Assembly (NCBI GenBank): GCA_036250225.1
Contig: JAPZLL010000051.1
Span: forward strand, 186,001 to 250,000
Length of the DNA stretch: 64,000 nucleotides
From: Cercophora sp. LCS_1
Taxonomy: Eukaryota > Ascomycota > Sordariomycetes > Sordariales > Lasiosphaeriaceae
Direction: 5' to 3'
Position 1 is the stretch's first letter, and every line of letters begins with the position of its first letter. Both the position numbers and the translations under genes were made by a program. Below are positions 41,743-53,455 of this stretch, piece by piece. A model generated the notes under the pieces. The model was given only the letters and a program-made list of their open reading frames with translations. It had not been told where the DNA came from and did not search any database.

Positions 41743-44419
41743 TCATGTCGGATTAGGCATGGTGGGGTCACCAAACGAAAAGAGGTTGGTGGTGTCTGCC
41801 AGTCCCTGTGCCTGCGCCGACTCTCCAGTGCCCGAGAAGAACTGGACACCTTGGTCGGGCCCAAAGTGGGCTGTCTGCGCATAGTTTTCAAACGAGTCCT
41901 GTATGCGACAAGGCGCTTGTCAGTTACGGTCCGATTGCTATGCTTGGTTGCTTACCCAGTCAAAGCTGTTTGTGAAGTCCATGTTGCTGCTTGCCATGCC
42001 GTTGAACATGGAGAACGGCGATGTTGCTAGGTCTGCACCGAGCATGTCTCCCGAAAAATCCGGTGTCATGACTGAGCCCGAACCCGATGCCGATGAACCA
42101 AGCCCCAAGTCAAAGGCGGGATACGCCGTCCCGCTAGGGCTGGACAACATGTCGGCTGGCGTCGTCGGTTGCGGTGCTACGCCGCCCGACATCATACCCA
42201 ACGTCAAGGCCGCCGAGCGCTCTGGCATTTCAGTCGAGAACAGGGGGCTGGTAAACGTGCCCGCCTGCGGCGACGGCTCAGTCTGTCCACTACCCCCCCT
42301 CTCGGCTGCTGGCTTCTTGATCTTCTCAAGCATTATGTCAAGGATATTAGAGGCCTTGACGGCTTCGATCGACGCACCGGAGCTGTTGGCCAAGCCCTTC
42401 CAAATGTCTCTTGTCAGCTCAAGGCTGGTGATCATCTCCTGCCGCTGCTCTCGAGTCCAGAAGTGCAGGTTGTGTGACTCCCTTCGCTCGCCCGACTTCT
42501 CTGCCATGTTGTCAAAATGCAGATCCAAGACGATGAGCATGGCGGGTAAGAGAAAGTCCTTGGTAGCAATCGACATGACGAACCACTTGATTGACCGAAG
42601 CCGACCATTTGGCTGCGACTCCCGGTGGAGGGTCGCCAAGTGCCTCAGCGTTTCGAGGGACGCCTCAACGGCACTGCGCCGGGAATGGGCATACCGGGGA
42701 TTGTGTCTCGCCCGGGACATGTACTTCCGATGGAGGAGGCACATAATCTTGAGGTAGAGAATATCCAGGTTGAAGCGTGCAATCACTAACGTCAGTGGAT
42801 CATGCATGCCCTCCAGCGGTTGCAGCTTGAGATGGGGTGGCAGCTCCGCCCGCAGCTCTCGTAGCTTGGCGTCGAATCGGAGGATCTCGTCGTAGTGGAC
42901 TTGATTCTTCACCCGACCAGTCGCTTGCAGGATATTGCCGAGTTCCAAACACAGCTTAACCTTGGAGATCATGTAGCTGATGGGCGTTGGCTCCGCGCTC
43001 GGCCTGGCAGGAGGGAGCACTTTTGTGTCCGGCCCGAATTCCTCGTCAAACAGATTGTGTGGCAGCTGTGTGTCGCAGTCGTGCTCATAGATCATGTTGG
43101 GCAATGAGACTTGATGAGAAAATATCACATCAGCCAGCCTCACCAAAGCCCACGTTCTTCGCCTCATCTCCTACATAGGTGTCGCGTTAGCAATGTTGGG
43201 GACTGGAAGAAAGTAGATGGGGCTTGGTACTTACAGCTTGAAAGGGGGTGATGGAGGGGAACCACTTGGCATCGCGGTGGTACCCCATACGGAAGGCCGT
43301 CCTTGTAATCAGCGACGTGATGAGCCACAAGCCAAGGTCGGCGTCCCAGCGGCTGCTGTACTCTCCGAATGCATACAGCATCATGGTCTCCACTGTGTAC
43401 TCGGTTGGCCTAGTGTAGTCCCCGGCTATCAAGCACTGGACGGTCCGCAAGCGGTATTCCGCGGCCAGATCCAGGGTGCGGCCTTTCCACTCGGGGGGCT
43501 CGTCACCGACTTTGTAGTAGCTCAGCATGGCCAGTGAGAGGACCGAGTACAGCAGACCAAGCCACATGATGGGCGATTTTGACGGATCTTGCCAGTGATT
43601 TCGCAGATTCTGATGAAAGTGGGGAGCGTGGATGATGTTGATTGCGTTGTCCATCGAGTTGAAATATCTCCCACACAGTGTCAAGACTGTTGACTTCGGT
43701 GGGAGCTCGGCGCGGAGCTCAACTTCGGTCGCAGGCGTGGCACCCAAGAGGAACGTTGGTCCGTCTCGAGCCGTAGCTGGCTTACTGAGCAGGACCTTTT
43801 CGTAGCTCTTTTCCAGGTCTTTCTTGTGGGAGATGTAATAGTTCTTGACCTCGGCGATGTCGGCCAGAATCGTGTGCCAATGTTCTTGCCCGATGTACAT
43901 GGACTTGCCCTTGTCTGTGTCCACTTTGAGAACGCCGAGTGAGTTTGCGAGCCCATCTTCCACATCGCTCTCGTCCTCATCATCATGCATAGTGTCACCA
44001 TCGCCCGCCTCTATCATGGCCGAGGAGCTGTCAGTAGTCGAGTGGGCGGCAGCAGCACTGGAGGCGGCTCCCGTAGCCGGGGCGTCAACGTTTGCGCCCC
44101 CGTGCATCAGCGAGAGCACCAGGCCCTCAAGTCTGTCGATACGGTTCTGCATGTCGTCAGGGGTCCCATTTGCCTGTGTCGGGTTCTTCTTGCGGGATAA
44201 AGGAGCAGCATAGGAACAGCCCAGGGTGCCGCCCCCTTCCCGTTTGACGCAATTACTGCACGGATGGCTTCTGTCACACTTCAGTTTTCTTGTCCGGCAT
44301 GGGTAGCAGCTCAATGGGACCCTGTTTCTCTTCCGGACGACCCGGAACTGCTCTTCGGGCGACCGCGCGCCCGAAGAGGACGTCGCAGATGGCGGGGTGG
44401 CCGTCATGGCGGGTGGCAT
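41743..44419 (-). CDS. Zn2Cys6 fungal transcription factor
   Basis: The exons are 43235-44419, 41956-43170 and 41743-41898, giving 851 residues. Near residue 38 lies the binuclear zinc cluster CYPCRTRKLKC followed by DRSHPCSNC and a sixth Cys (C-x2-C-x6-C-x5-C-x2-C-x10-C). A short coiled-coil-like linker (MQNRIDRLEGLVLSLM) follows, as in Gal4-type dimers. A Fungal_trans domain spans about 240-600, with NIIHAPHFHQNLRNHW, TVETMMLYAFGEYSSRWDADLGLWLITSLI and FRMGYHRDA. The C-terminal 250 residues are Ser/Pro/Gly-rich and acidic, a probable activation region. It is not recognisably AmyR. It lies directly upstream of the amylase gene on the same strand, so a local regulatory link is possible but unproven. 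Confidence 0.9.
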
Positions 44420-45623
44420 TTAGTCGCGAGAACCAACCAACCTGATCACACCCACGTCGGTGAATAACCAAAGGGATTCTACAGTTATCGGTCCTCTCTG
44501 TTATGCCAGTTATGCCACAATGCGCATGCTCGATGCCGCAACTTCGGCGCCGGGCCCTTGGCTTGCGCTTGTCGCGGCGGACGACGGTCCGGCGCGGGGT
44601 GGAGCTGGGTAGCGAAAGGGCGGCGCTAGGCCGGGGTAGTTGGAGATGGTGCAGAGTCCGGAGGCAGCAGCCGGCGCGTGGCTCTCAGGATCTTCTGCTG
44701 GAAGCTGATCGTCAATTCAACAACCGGCTTTCCGAGAACCGTCACTCGTGCCTTCGTAGCTCGTCGCTGTTCCAGTGTCCTTCATCAAAGAGGCGTCGAG
44801 GCAATGTGTTCAACCTGAGCCTGTGATTAGTTACCATCCTGAACTTCCAGGTTGAATCCGAACGCCACATCGTCGGCTGCTGAGCACCATTGAGCTGGGA
44901 TGAACAGAATCTGAGAAAGGAAACGGTTCGATTACCGGAATCACCAAAACCAAAACAGCAGTATTGTGCGGCCCTCGAATCGTTTCCTAGACCTTGGTGA
45001 CCGGATACTGGCAACCTAGCTCAGCGGCATCGGGACGAGGCCTACCAGTGTGTAGAATCCAAATGGCACGAAGCAAGAGTGGTCGTGTTCTTTGCAGGTT
45101 TGAATTGCACATGCGACTGGACGCAGTAAAAGACATCCGCCCGGCTGCTGAGGGATGTTTGCTGCATGGGTGTGGTGGGGAGCAGCCTAGAATCAGCTCC
45201 GGTTCCCATCCATGCTGGCGCATCGATCTCCTCCCTGTCGCACCCCCCGGCGTTAAGCGGTCTGCCAAGCAACCCACCCCACATCGCTCTGGTTTCCCTT
45301 TCACAACCCAGCAGGATGACGAACTCGGATTCAGCAACTGGCTTATTAATTCCGATGAATCCTTTGTGAGTCATCTGGCCGTGTCTACATATGTTCAAAT
45401 CTGCAAATGGCAATAGACACGCTACGCGCGAAGCGTACCAAAACTCATCGTCCAAACCATTTACCGATCCGTCCTTGAAATTGCCACCTGGCTCTGCACG
45501 ACTGTTATCTTTGTGGCCATTGGATTTGCTTCCTCTTCGGAGCCAATGTCACTTCTCCAAGTCAATGTGATAGACCAGCGCGGTGGGAGGGGTGTTGGTG
45601 ATTCTCAGTAGTCTTGAACAGTA
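44420..45623. other. 1.2-kb spacer between Zn2Cys6 and glutaredoxin genes
   Basis: Promoter of the Zn2Cys6 gene and 3' flank of the glutaredoxin gene. Frames of 110-140 codons on both strands overlap (44994-45455) and carry no conserved motif. Nothing else is seen. Confidence 0.5.
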
Positions 45624-46470
45624 TCAAGCGGATGGAGCGACATCGCCGTTAGGTTTGACACTATATGGCTTGAAGAAGTCACCATTGTTGGCGATCTCCT
45701 CCTTGACCTGTTTCAACGTGTCAGCATGGTGCATGTCGCTATTGCAGGAATCTTACAATGTCAAGTCCTCCAACCAACTCCCCATCAACCCAGAGTTGGG
45801 GGTAGGTCGGCCAATCAGCATACTCCTTCAGGCCTTGCCGTACTTCGTCGTCGGCAAGAATGTTGAAGAACCCGTACTTCACAGCGTGCTCCCGCAGGAT
45901 CGCTACCATCTGGCGAGAGAAGCCGCATTTGGGCTCACTGGGCGTCCCCTTCATGAAGAGCATAACTGGGGCTGCCCTTACGAGGTCGCCGAGGCGCTTG
46001 AAAAGTTCCTCTTTCTTCTTCTCGGGGTCTTCCGTCTCGGCTTCGCCATTTGTATCGACAGCTGTAGTTGATCCATTGTTACCGTTCACTTTCTCCTCGG
46101 GGCTGGCTGTTGTCGGCTGGGCGGATCTGTTGGCGTGACTTTCGATGGCGTTCCGGACCTTGATAGCGCTGCTTCCACTGACAGTTTCCAGCACATTACC
46201 ATCGTGGACAAGAACGAGGAATGGAACGGCCGTAACGTCATATTTTTCGCTGATATCCGAAAGCTCTTCGGCATCGATCGAGACCCATGAAGTGGAGAGG
46301 GGCTCTGTCACCAGGTACTCGCTTGCCAACGTCTCGAGAACCGTCGCCATCTGTGCGCATGGTGCGGCCCATGCTGCATGGAACGAGATTATCAAAAGAG
46401 TGGACGGTGCTAGTGAGGAAAGGTGTTGCGACCAATCCTCAATAGTGGTGATGGGCTTGATGGTTGACAT
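45624..46470 (-). CDS. monothiol glutaredoxin Grx3/Grx4 type
   Basis: The exons are 45757-46470 and 45624-45707, giving 265 residues. An N-terminal thioredoxin-like domain (residues 1-115) has WAAPCAQM in place of WCGPC, so only one Cys remains, as in Grx3/4. A polar linker follows, then a glutaredoxin domain with LFKRLGDLVRAAPVMLFMKG, the CGFS active site (PKCGFSRQ), WPTYPQLWVDGELVGGLDI and a short C-terminal exon VKEEIANNGDFFKPY. Such proteins bind a 2Fe-2S cluster with glutathione and control iron sensing and cytosolic iron delivery, acting with BolA and repressing iron-uptake regulators. Divergent with the CYSTM-like gene. Confidence 0.94.
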
Positions 46471-47412
46471 GTTGATGCGGGGCAGATTTATGGCCGGTGC
46501 AACGATCGATGCGTAATCGAGCGCCTCGGTGGATTGCGTTGCGCTGCCGCAGCTTGTTTGATTTATTGCGTTCGGTTTGGTTTGGCTGACTTGGGTTTTA
46601 GCTATGCCCTGCTAAATGGGGGCGGCAATCGGATTGTTGCTTTGGCTGTTGGAGTGTAGTGTTATATCTTGACTTTTTTCCTTTGGAGATAGAACAGTCG
46701 GAAGGCTTGGCTTTGCCCCTCCATTTCGTTGCAGCGGGGAGTTGATGATTGGGTAATAGCGTTTTGCGTCATTTCCCAGGTCAACACGTGCAGCCTAGCA
46801 GGGTCCGTTTACCAGGCGGGACGAGGACTTTTATCAGCTTATTCTACACTTCCGTTCCAGGTTGATGTTTTTTTAATGCTGTAGGTAGCCATAGTAGCAA
46901 ACATCACAATCTCGTGTCATATTTCCGCAGCAACCAGTGGTTCGGGGTCTTTGGTATCAGCGCATGCATGGTAACGGTAAACCGTTTGAGGCCCTTTCGA
47001 CAACGACGTTTGTGACCCGACAAGCTGCATCTTCGGTTCTCCCCTCAGCGCATCCGGTGACATGGACCAGCGCGCTAACATCCTGGCGTGCTTTCCGGCC
47101 ACAACCCAGCCCACTTAGTCGGTGAGGTTCTTTCCTTGCCACACAATAACCACGGCTCACTCATCCCCTCTTCGAAACCACGGCCTCGCCGAGCGACTCC
47201 ATTAGTAGACCTGATCAGTCGGCGAGCGTCATACTTTATCTCGTCCCTAAACTTCGCTATTCCTGCTGCTCCGCGACCGAAAAACCTATAAATGCGTTGA
47301 TTTCACTGGCCCGTCAACTGTGCCCATCCACTTGCTTTCAACCTCTTCGATTTCTTGGCACTTGTCTCCCCTGTCCTCTTGACGAGTCGAATTCCCGTCA
47401 GAAGTTTCAGCA
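46471..47412. other. divergent region between glutaredoxin and CYSTM-like genes
   Basis: About 940 bases holding both promoters. Short frames of 60-70 codons only; no recognised element. Confidence 0.5.
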
Positions 47413-47752
47413 ATGTCCGCCCAGCAATATTACAACCAGGGCCCTGCGCCTGTGCAAGGAGGTTACCCGCAACCGCAATATCCTCAACCCGTAAGTTCGG
47501 TAACACCTATTAAAATAAAACCCGTTCATTGTTGACATGAACCTTGATTAGTCGTACGGTGGGCCTCCCGCCCCCCAGGGTTACTACCCGCCACAAGCGC
47601 CGATGCAGTATCAACAACAACCTCCACCTCGTAAGAGCGGCGGCAACGGTTGTCTTCAAGGGTGTCTTGCCGCACTTTGTTGCTGTTTCGTGTGCGAGGA
47701 AGGGTGCGAGTGCTGCGCCGATTGTTGCGAGTGTTGTATTGAGTGTTGCTAA
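47413..47752 (+). CDS. small CYSTM-like cysteine-rich protein
   Basis: The exons are 47413-47490 and 47552-47752, giving 92 residues. The first 65 residues are Gln/Tyr/Pro/Gly-rich (MSAQQYYNQGPAPVQGGY and a QPPPRKSGG end). The rest is GNGCLQGCLAALCCCFVCEE followed by repeated Cys pairs to the last residue, about 15 Cys in the last 35. This is the plan of CYSTM proteins: a disordered N-terminus and a C-terminal cysteine-rich tail-anchored segment, linked to stress and metal tolerance at the plasma membrane. The last 15 residues (GCECCADCCECCIECC) extend the usual motif. Too short and too Cys-rich for a normal helix throughout; palmitoylation or metal binding is possible. Confidence 0.85.
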
Positions 47753-48304
47753 GGTGTAAACCTGTGGTGGAGCGGTCTAACGCGATGCCTTCGTCTTGGG
47801 TTGTCGTTTGCCTCTTCGCGTCATGGGGCTGTTTCGAGGGAAGTTGGGAACAGAAAGCGATTCATCTGCAACAATGTGTTATACGAAGTGTATTACCTTA
47901 AGTTTCCGTAACTTCAACAAGGCGGATGGACTGTTAATTTGCCCACCTCTGTCTCTCTCTAGGCTTGTGGATATCGGTGATCGCCAAGGCTGGATCGCCA
48001 AGGGACGACGGCACAGTGGTCTTGCCTGTCATCACGCCACAGACCTGCCACAAGCGAGCGCCACAGGATCAATTCGGGGTGCCCCTGCGAACCCAGCGCC
48101 ATGGCGGGGTTGGGTTGCTTGCACAGCCTCTCCTTCACCCTTTACCAGCTGGGATGGAAAGCTCCACCAACACGCAATAGGTCCTGTTCTCCTCCCCAAG
48201 TACAACCTGGCCAGTCCAAGGACTCTCTTGAGCGTTTTCGCTCTTCTCATCGGCCAGTTTCACGATATCCAGATCCTACGCGGACAGCACACTGATACGT
48301 CGCC
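47753..48304. other. spacer before ABP1
   Basis: The 3' flank of the CYSTM-like gene and the promoter of ABP1. A 173-codon plus frame (47796-48317) crosses into the ABP1 start and has no conserved features, so it is not called. Confidence 0.5.
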
Positions 48305-50776
48305 ATGGCGTCACTAAACCTTTCTATCAACGGCCCATCAATCAGGAGCAGCTACCAAGGCGTCATCAACGGCCCTCCTCTATCTTCAAGTTCAGCGACA
48401 TACGCGCAATGGGCGCTCTTCTCGGTCCAGGCGCCGCTGTTGAATGCCTTCCAAAGTACCGGGACGAAGGAAAGCATCCTCAAGGTTGAGAGCACTGGTG
48501 GTAAGTGGATTTCGGCGAAAGCTGTTCTCCGCAGCTTCCGGCTCCATTGTGGACTAGCCTGTTACTGACTATGGCCTCTTTGTGATCGTAGATGGCGAGC
48601 TTGCAGACCTCATCGAGGACTTCAACGAGGGCCGTATCCAGTTCGCCTTCGTCAAAGTGAAGGACCCGAATACTGGGCTCCCCAAGAACGTTCTGATTGC
48701 GTGGTGTGGCGGAGGTGTCCCGGAGCGCACCAAAGGATATTTCACGAGTCACGTCGCTGCGGTCGCCAAAGTTCTTCACGGCTATCACGTTCAAATCACG
48801 GCGCGGTCCGATGACGATCTGGCACCCGAGGCCATCGTCCAAAAGGTAGCGGATGCGTCAGGCGCCAAGTACACAGCGGGTGGGTCGGCACCTCTCCCAA
48901 CATCTGCGCCCCCTCCCGTCGCCAAAAAGCCTGTCTTTACCCCAACAACCTCGGGTTCCGGTGCATCGTTCAACCCCCTCGTCGCAGCACGCAATCGCAG
49001 GCAGGAGAATGCGGATGACGATGGTTGGGGAGCCGACGCACCGCAAATCACGAGGACCCAGTTGGAAAAGGTCGAATCGTCTTACAAACCGACCAAGGTG
49101 GATATTGCTTCTCTCAGGCAAAATAAAGACGAGTCTCGTTCCAGTGCGGGAGGCGGCCAGGATGACCGTGAGGTCGTCAGGGGTGGATATCAGCCCGTGG
49201 GGAAAGTTGACATTGCTGCTCTTCGAGCCCAAGCTAAGAATACCCAAGATGACCGCCCGACGATCGTCAAAGGTGCTTATGAACCCGTTGGGAAGGTGGA
49301 TATTGCCGCTATACGGGCCAGATCACAGCGTCCTGTAGAAACCGAGGATCAACCAGCTGCCCAGAAAAGCCTTGCTGACCGCAGTGCCGCTTTTACCCAA
49401 TCTGAGCGTCTTGTCGAACTCCCGAAGCCGAAGATCGCCAAGAAGTTCGGAAGCACTCCCTTTACTGGTACCAAACCGCCTGCTCCAGGCGGACTTGGGT
49501 TTGGAGCACCAGCGGCGGTAGCGCCACCTCCTGTCGGCGCGGCGAGCAGAACATTCGCAGACCAGGGTGGAAAGACCCCGGCTCAACTGTGGGCTGAGAA
49601 AAAGGCTCAGCAGGGTGGTGCCCCTGGGTCGACAATCACGCCCCCGATGGCGTCGCCTGTCTCTGCTCAAAAAAGCGGCAGCGAGTGGAAGAGTGGGTAC
49701 TCGGGCAAGAGTTGGGCTCCTGTGACCACCAAGAACTATGGCCGTGGCGGCGTGGAGTCTCAGAAAACCGGAGGGACAGACCGCTCAGAGCCTGAGGCAC
49801 CCGCCTCGCCAGCTGGTGGCGTTTCGGCCCTGCGGGATAGGTTCAAAGACACAGCGCCTATCGGCACTTCCACGCGGTCCGCACCCAGTATCCCTGACTA
49901 CTCCAATAACGAAGCGTCAAGGTCCCCACCGCCGCTGCCAACGGATACCAGGCCCACTGGTGGTTTCGCCCTCCCAGGCCTTCCGTCTCGCCCCGCCGCC
50001 GACAACCAGGAGCAGCAGCAGCAAGAAGAAGAGGAGGAAGAGGAATTGCACCCAAGTTCTCCACCCCGGATTGCGGTGCCCGTAGCACGCAGTGCCGTGC
50101 CTGAATTGGAACCCGCCGCTGAGAGTCTGCCCCCTCGGCCTGTGCCGGTTCCTGAAGCGCCCAAGGACCTTCCCGACGAGGAGGATATCCAGGACCCCCG
50201 TGAGTCAGCTGCTACCGTTGCTGCACAGTCAGTTGGCCAGATTGACGATCGGCAAACCAGCGCTGGGGCATCAGGAAAACGCGCGCTCGTCCAGTACGAC
50301 TACGACAAGGCTGAAGACAACGAGATTGAGTTGAGAGAGGGAGAATATGTGACGAATATTGAGATGGTCGATGACGATTGGTGGATGGGAACCAACGCCC
50401 AGGGGGAAAGTGGACTCTTCCCAAGTAACTACGTTGAACTTGTCGACGACGACCAGGATGTGGTTACAGCCACCCAGGAATCTATTCGGCAACCTCCTCC
50501 CGCTCCCGTCGCTGCCCAGCAGGCCCCGGTGGCGAGTGCCCCCGCGCCCACCGTTACGGCCACCGCGCAGTTTGACTATGAGGCTGCAGAGGATAACGGT
50601 GAGCAAGTCGGGCCTGATCTGATACAAAAATTGCTAACGAACGATGCGTAGAACTCAGCTTCCCTGAAGGCGCCAAGATCACTGACCTAGAGTTTCCTGA
50701 TGAAGATTGGTGGTTTGGGCATTACAAAGGATCACAGGGTCTTTTCCCTGCAAACTACGTGCAGCTTGATGCGTGA
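48305..50776 (+). CDS. ABP1: actin-binding protein Abp1 (drebrin-like)
   Basis: The exons are 48305-48500, 48592-50598 and 50652-50776, giving 775 residues. An ADF-homology domain (about 1-140: LNLSINGPSIRSSYQGVING, DLIEDFNEGRIQFAFVKVKD, NVLIAWCGGGVPERTKGYF) binds actin filaments. A central region carries three related KVDIA motifs (KVDIASLR, KVDIAALR, KVDIAAIR), proline-rich stretches and a Gln/Glu run. Two SH3 domains close the protein, at about 628-684 (ALVQYDYDKAEDNEIEL, DDDWWMG, GLFPSNYVEL) and about 721-775 (QFDYEAAEDNELSF, DEDWWFGHYKGSQGLF). Abp1 links Arp2/3 activation and Ark/Prk kinases at endocytic patches. VPS37 follows in the same direction. Confidence 0.95.
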
Positions 50777-51138
50777 TGGCTGGTATTGTAGGAGGATGGT
50801 ATTTGCTGTATTCAGCGATCTTGGCGAGTTACTAGATTGGAGTCCGACAGCACTCTTTTACGGTGCAGGAAAAGTTGGACTGTTGAGTTGAAATCCGACA
50901 GCGTTCATGTTGATGGGTATGTTGATGCAAACATAAGCATACTCCAAATGTTGTTGTGAAGTAAGCGGCAAGTGGCTGGTTGGCAGCTGGCCTCGGTTCT
51001 CGGTTCTCGGTTCCTGGCGATTCACCAGGCACTCGCGCTAAACTTAGCCCCATCCAAGTGCATGTGACCCCACCTGCTCTCCAAGCCAACGTCATCAACA
51101 AGACAACTACGGAGTTGCCAAACTGGCAGTGCAAAGTG
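50777..51138. other. spacer between ABP1 and VPS37
   Basis: About 360 bases. It contains a three-copy 7-bp repeat at 50994-51014 (CGGTTCT, CGGTTCT, CGGTTCC). Nothing else is seen. Confidence 0.5.
50994..51014 (+). repeat. three tandem copies of a 7-bp unit
   Basis: CGGTTCT is repeated three times, the last ending in C. It lies about 125 bases upstream of the VPS37 start. Probably a slippage repeat. Confidence 0.6.
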
Positions 51139-51917
51139 ATGTACTCTCACACACCCCCAGCGCCGCCGCCCAAACCGGCGAGCCGGATGAGCACGCCAGG
51201 AGCATCACAGTCACCCCGTCCGCCGCCGCTCCCCGACACACGCCCTGGAGAGCTCAATTCTGACCTAGCAGCGCAGCCACTTGCGATTCCACCCCAAGCC
51301 CAACCCATTCCAGACCCGGGTGACCAATGGCTTCCCAGATTCCTTGAAGACAAAACGTACGCTTGATCTTTCGAAGTTGTAGCCCGTTTCCCATAATAAC
51401 TGGATTAACCGCCAGTAAACAAGATCTTGCCGATATTCTCTCCGACCCGGCGCTCCTGTCCGGCTTGACGCACTCGTCGCAAACCATGCACCCTTCGCTC
51501 CGTGCCTCGCATGATTCACTCCAATCCGCGCTGGCTGGGAACATCGAGCGTGCCGGTCATCTTCGAGAGCTCGAGGCCCGGCTTGCTCACCAGCGATCCA
51601 TGACACAGGCTCAGCTATTGTCGACGCATGCGCTCGAGCGTCAGTGGCGCACTAAGCAGGCCGAGATGGATCATGCGCTGGCACCATTCGCACCAGCAAG
51701 CTTATATCAGCGGTTGAGCCAAGGACTGCTGGAGCAAGAGGATGTATGTGCGGCGCTGGAGGAAAGCTTTCTCGAAGCGGATGGGGACGGGTCGCTTGCC
51801 ACAGAGCGCGAGGCGGGTGATTGGGTGAGGCGGTATAGAGAGGCGAAGAAGTTGTACTATCTGAGGCAGGAGAGGAAAGAGAGGTGGGACGAGGGACGGG
51901 TTGGTGGGTGGCGCTGA
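51139..51917 (+). CDS. VPS37: ESCRT-I subunit Vps37 (Mod(r) domain)
   Basis: The exons are 51139-51356 and 51416-51917, giving 239 residues. The N-terminus is Pro/Ser-rich (TPPAPPPKPASRMSTPG). From about residue 70 a long helical Mod(r) domain follows: TKQDLADILSDPALLSGLTH, NIERAGHLRELEARLAHQR, ALERQWRTKQAEMDHALAPF and LYQRLSQGLLEQEDVCAALE. The C-terminus (KLYYLRQERKERWDEGRVGGWR) is basic and helical. Vps37 is a core part of ESCRT-I, which sorts ubiquitylated cargo into multivesicular bodies. The ATG at 51139 is chosen as the first Met that leaves a typical proline-rich N-terminus; the frame is open further upstream. Confidence 0.85.
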
Positions 51918-52385
51918 TGTACCCTGTCTATTGGCATTGACAGTTGTGTCTACAATAGATCTGAGTACCTTTTGGGAGTCCGCAGCCCCAAGGATCTGGA
52001 TGCGTGGCAGTTGGTTGCGAGTCAGGACAGTGGACGGGTTCATGTGAATATCAGATATCGAAGGCGGCACCCAACCCAGTTCTACCTAGGTATCGAACGA
52101 TGTCCAATGGTTGGGCTGAGAACCGCGGAGACGTATCTGTAATGCATTCACGCGAACGCATCCTCCTGAGTTTCACGGCCAAATGAAGCTATCGTCTCTA
52201 GAAAAAGAAAAAGAAACACTGCTCGACCTTGACGCAATAACTGCGCTGGCTATGAAGCCTTGACACCCTGGCATGTTCTTGTCCGGTTGCTATCACGTGG
52301 ACCCGAATTCCTAACTGGTAGGCTGACGTCCATACCTCTGCCACCAAGTTTGGGAAGAGTAGGAAATGGCGAGAGATCTGTCGGG
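51918..52385. other. convergent 3' flanks
   Basis: About 470 bases between VPS37 and the unknown conserved gene; nothing recognised. Confidence 0.5.
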
Positions 52386-53455
52386 TTATAAAAGACTGAA
52401 AGGGCTCCTCTTCATTTCGGGGCTCCTTGGGCTCATTGGCAGGGCAAAAAGCTCGCCCTCGCCATTATCATCGGTGCCGTCGGGATGGACAGGTGGTACC
52501 TTGGCACCTACAATGGCGTCTAGTGATGCAACCGCGCCATTACCGGTATCCTTGGGCAGTTTCACGGTGGCCAACGGAGGCTGAGCTCGCGTCTGTGTGC
52601 TTTTCGAAGCTGTTGGCTCAGGTCAGCGTGGTCTGTTTCCCTCGACCCTGGGCAACCCGTACCTTGCGTGGCTGCGGCAAGCTCCGTTGGGCTGGTCGCG
52701 AGCTTCAGTCCCCGCAGTTTCTCACCCAGCCGGCCCCCGATCGGGCTCCTCGGGCTCGCAGGGCTGATTGAGTTTTGTGGAATCTGCAGCAGTGTTGGTG
52801 CAGCAGGGACTCCGTCGCCTGGCCCAAGCCCGAAATGATCTACGATCCACTGCCGCTCCTGCGCGGCCATTTCCAACCCCACACTCTCGCCGTTTTCCTT
52901 CATTTCGTCCGCGATCTCCGCATCCAGCTCCGCTAGCCGTTTCTTTGCCCAGATTGTGTGGAGCACGCCCCGGCGACCGGCCTCGTCCCCTCCCCCGAGC
53001 TCCGCCGGGAAGATGGCCGGCATCGGTGTTGTGCGTAAAACCGCCGTCGCATCAGCATCGTGTGTTTTGTCGGCGTTCGTCTTGTGCGTGATGGTGATGA
53101 GTTTTGGAACCATGGCCCCGGGAGGCAGGAGAAAATATACCCGGCGCGTGTCGCTGCTGCCATCTGTATCTCTGTCAACGACGCGGAGCACCGGTGTCTT
53201 CCCCTCCCAAGAAACATCCCAGTCGCTGATTTCCCCTTCCCTACCGCCTGACTTGTCTCGAACTCTTCCAGCCGATCCGTCCCATTCCACCATGAGAATC
53301 TTGGTGCCCTCGTTTGCCTTTCCCGTCTCGAATTCGAATCGGGACAGCGCCAGACCTGAAGACGGCGAGGTCGGCGTTGCTACCACCGCCAGCGGTTCTG
53401 ATCCTGGTGCCGGAACCGCAGCGGTTGCCACAGCGGGCTCGCTCGTAGATGCCAT
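52386..53455 (-). CDS. conserved ascomycete protein of unknown function
   Basis: The exons are 52663-53455 and 52386-52609, giving 338 residues; the intron has GTACGG, CTGAC and CAACAG. The N-terminal 40 residues are Ala/Pro-rich. A beta-rich core follows: LSRFEFETGKANEGTKILMV, SDWDVSWEGKTPVLRV and VYFLLPPGAMVPKLITITH. A helical stretch comes next (LHTIWAKKRLAELDAEIADEM), then a Ser/Pro tail with SPRSPIGGRLGEKLRGL and SPRSPEMKRSP, possible kinase sites. I recall similar sequences as hypothetical proteins in related fungi but no function. No signal peptide or membrane helix is seen. Likely a soluble scaffold or regulator; this is a guess. Confidence 0.75.

Noticed and set aside
44994..45455. 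140-codon plus and 137-codon minus frames
   Set aside because: They cover the same DNA on opposite strands and neither has a motif or splice partner.
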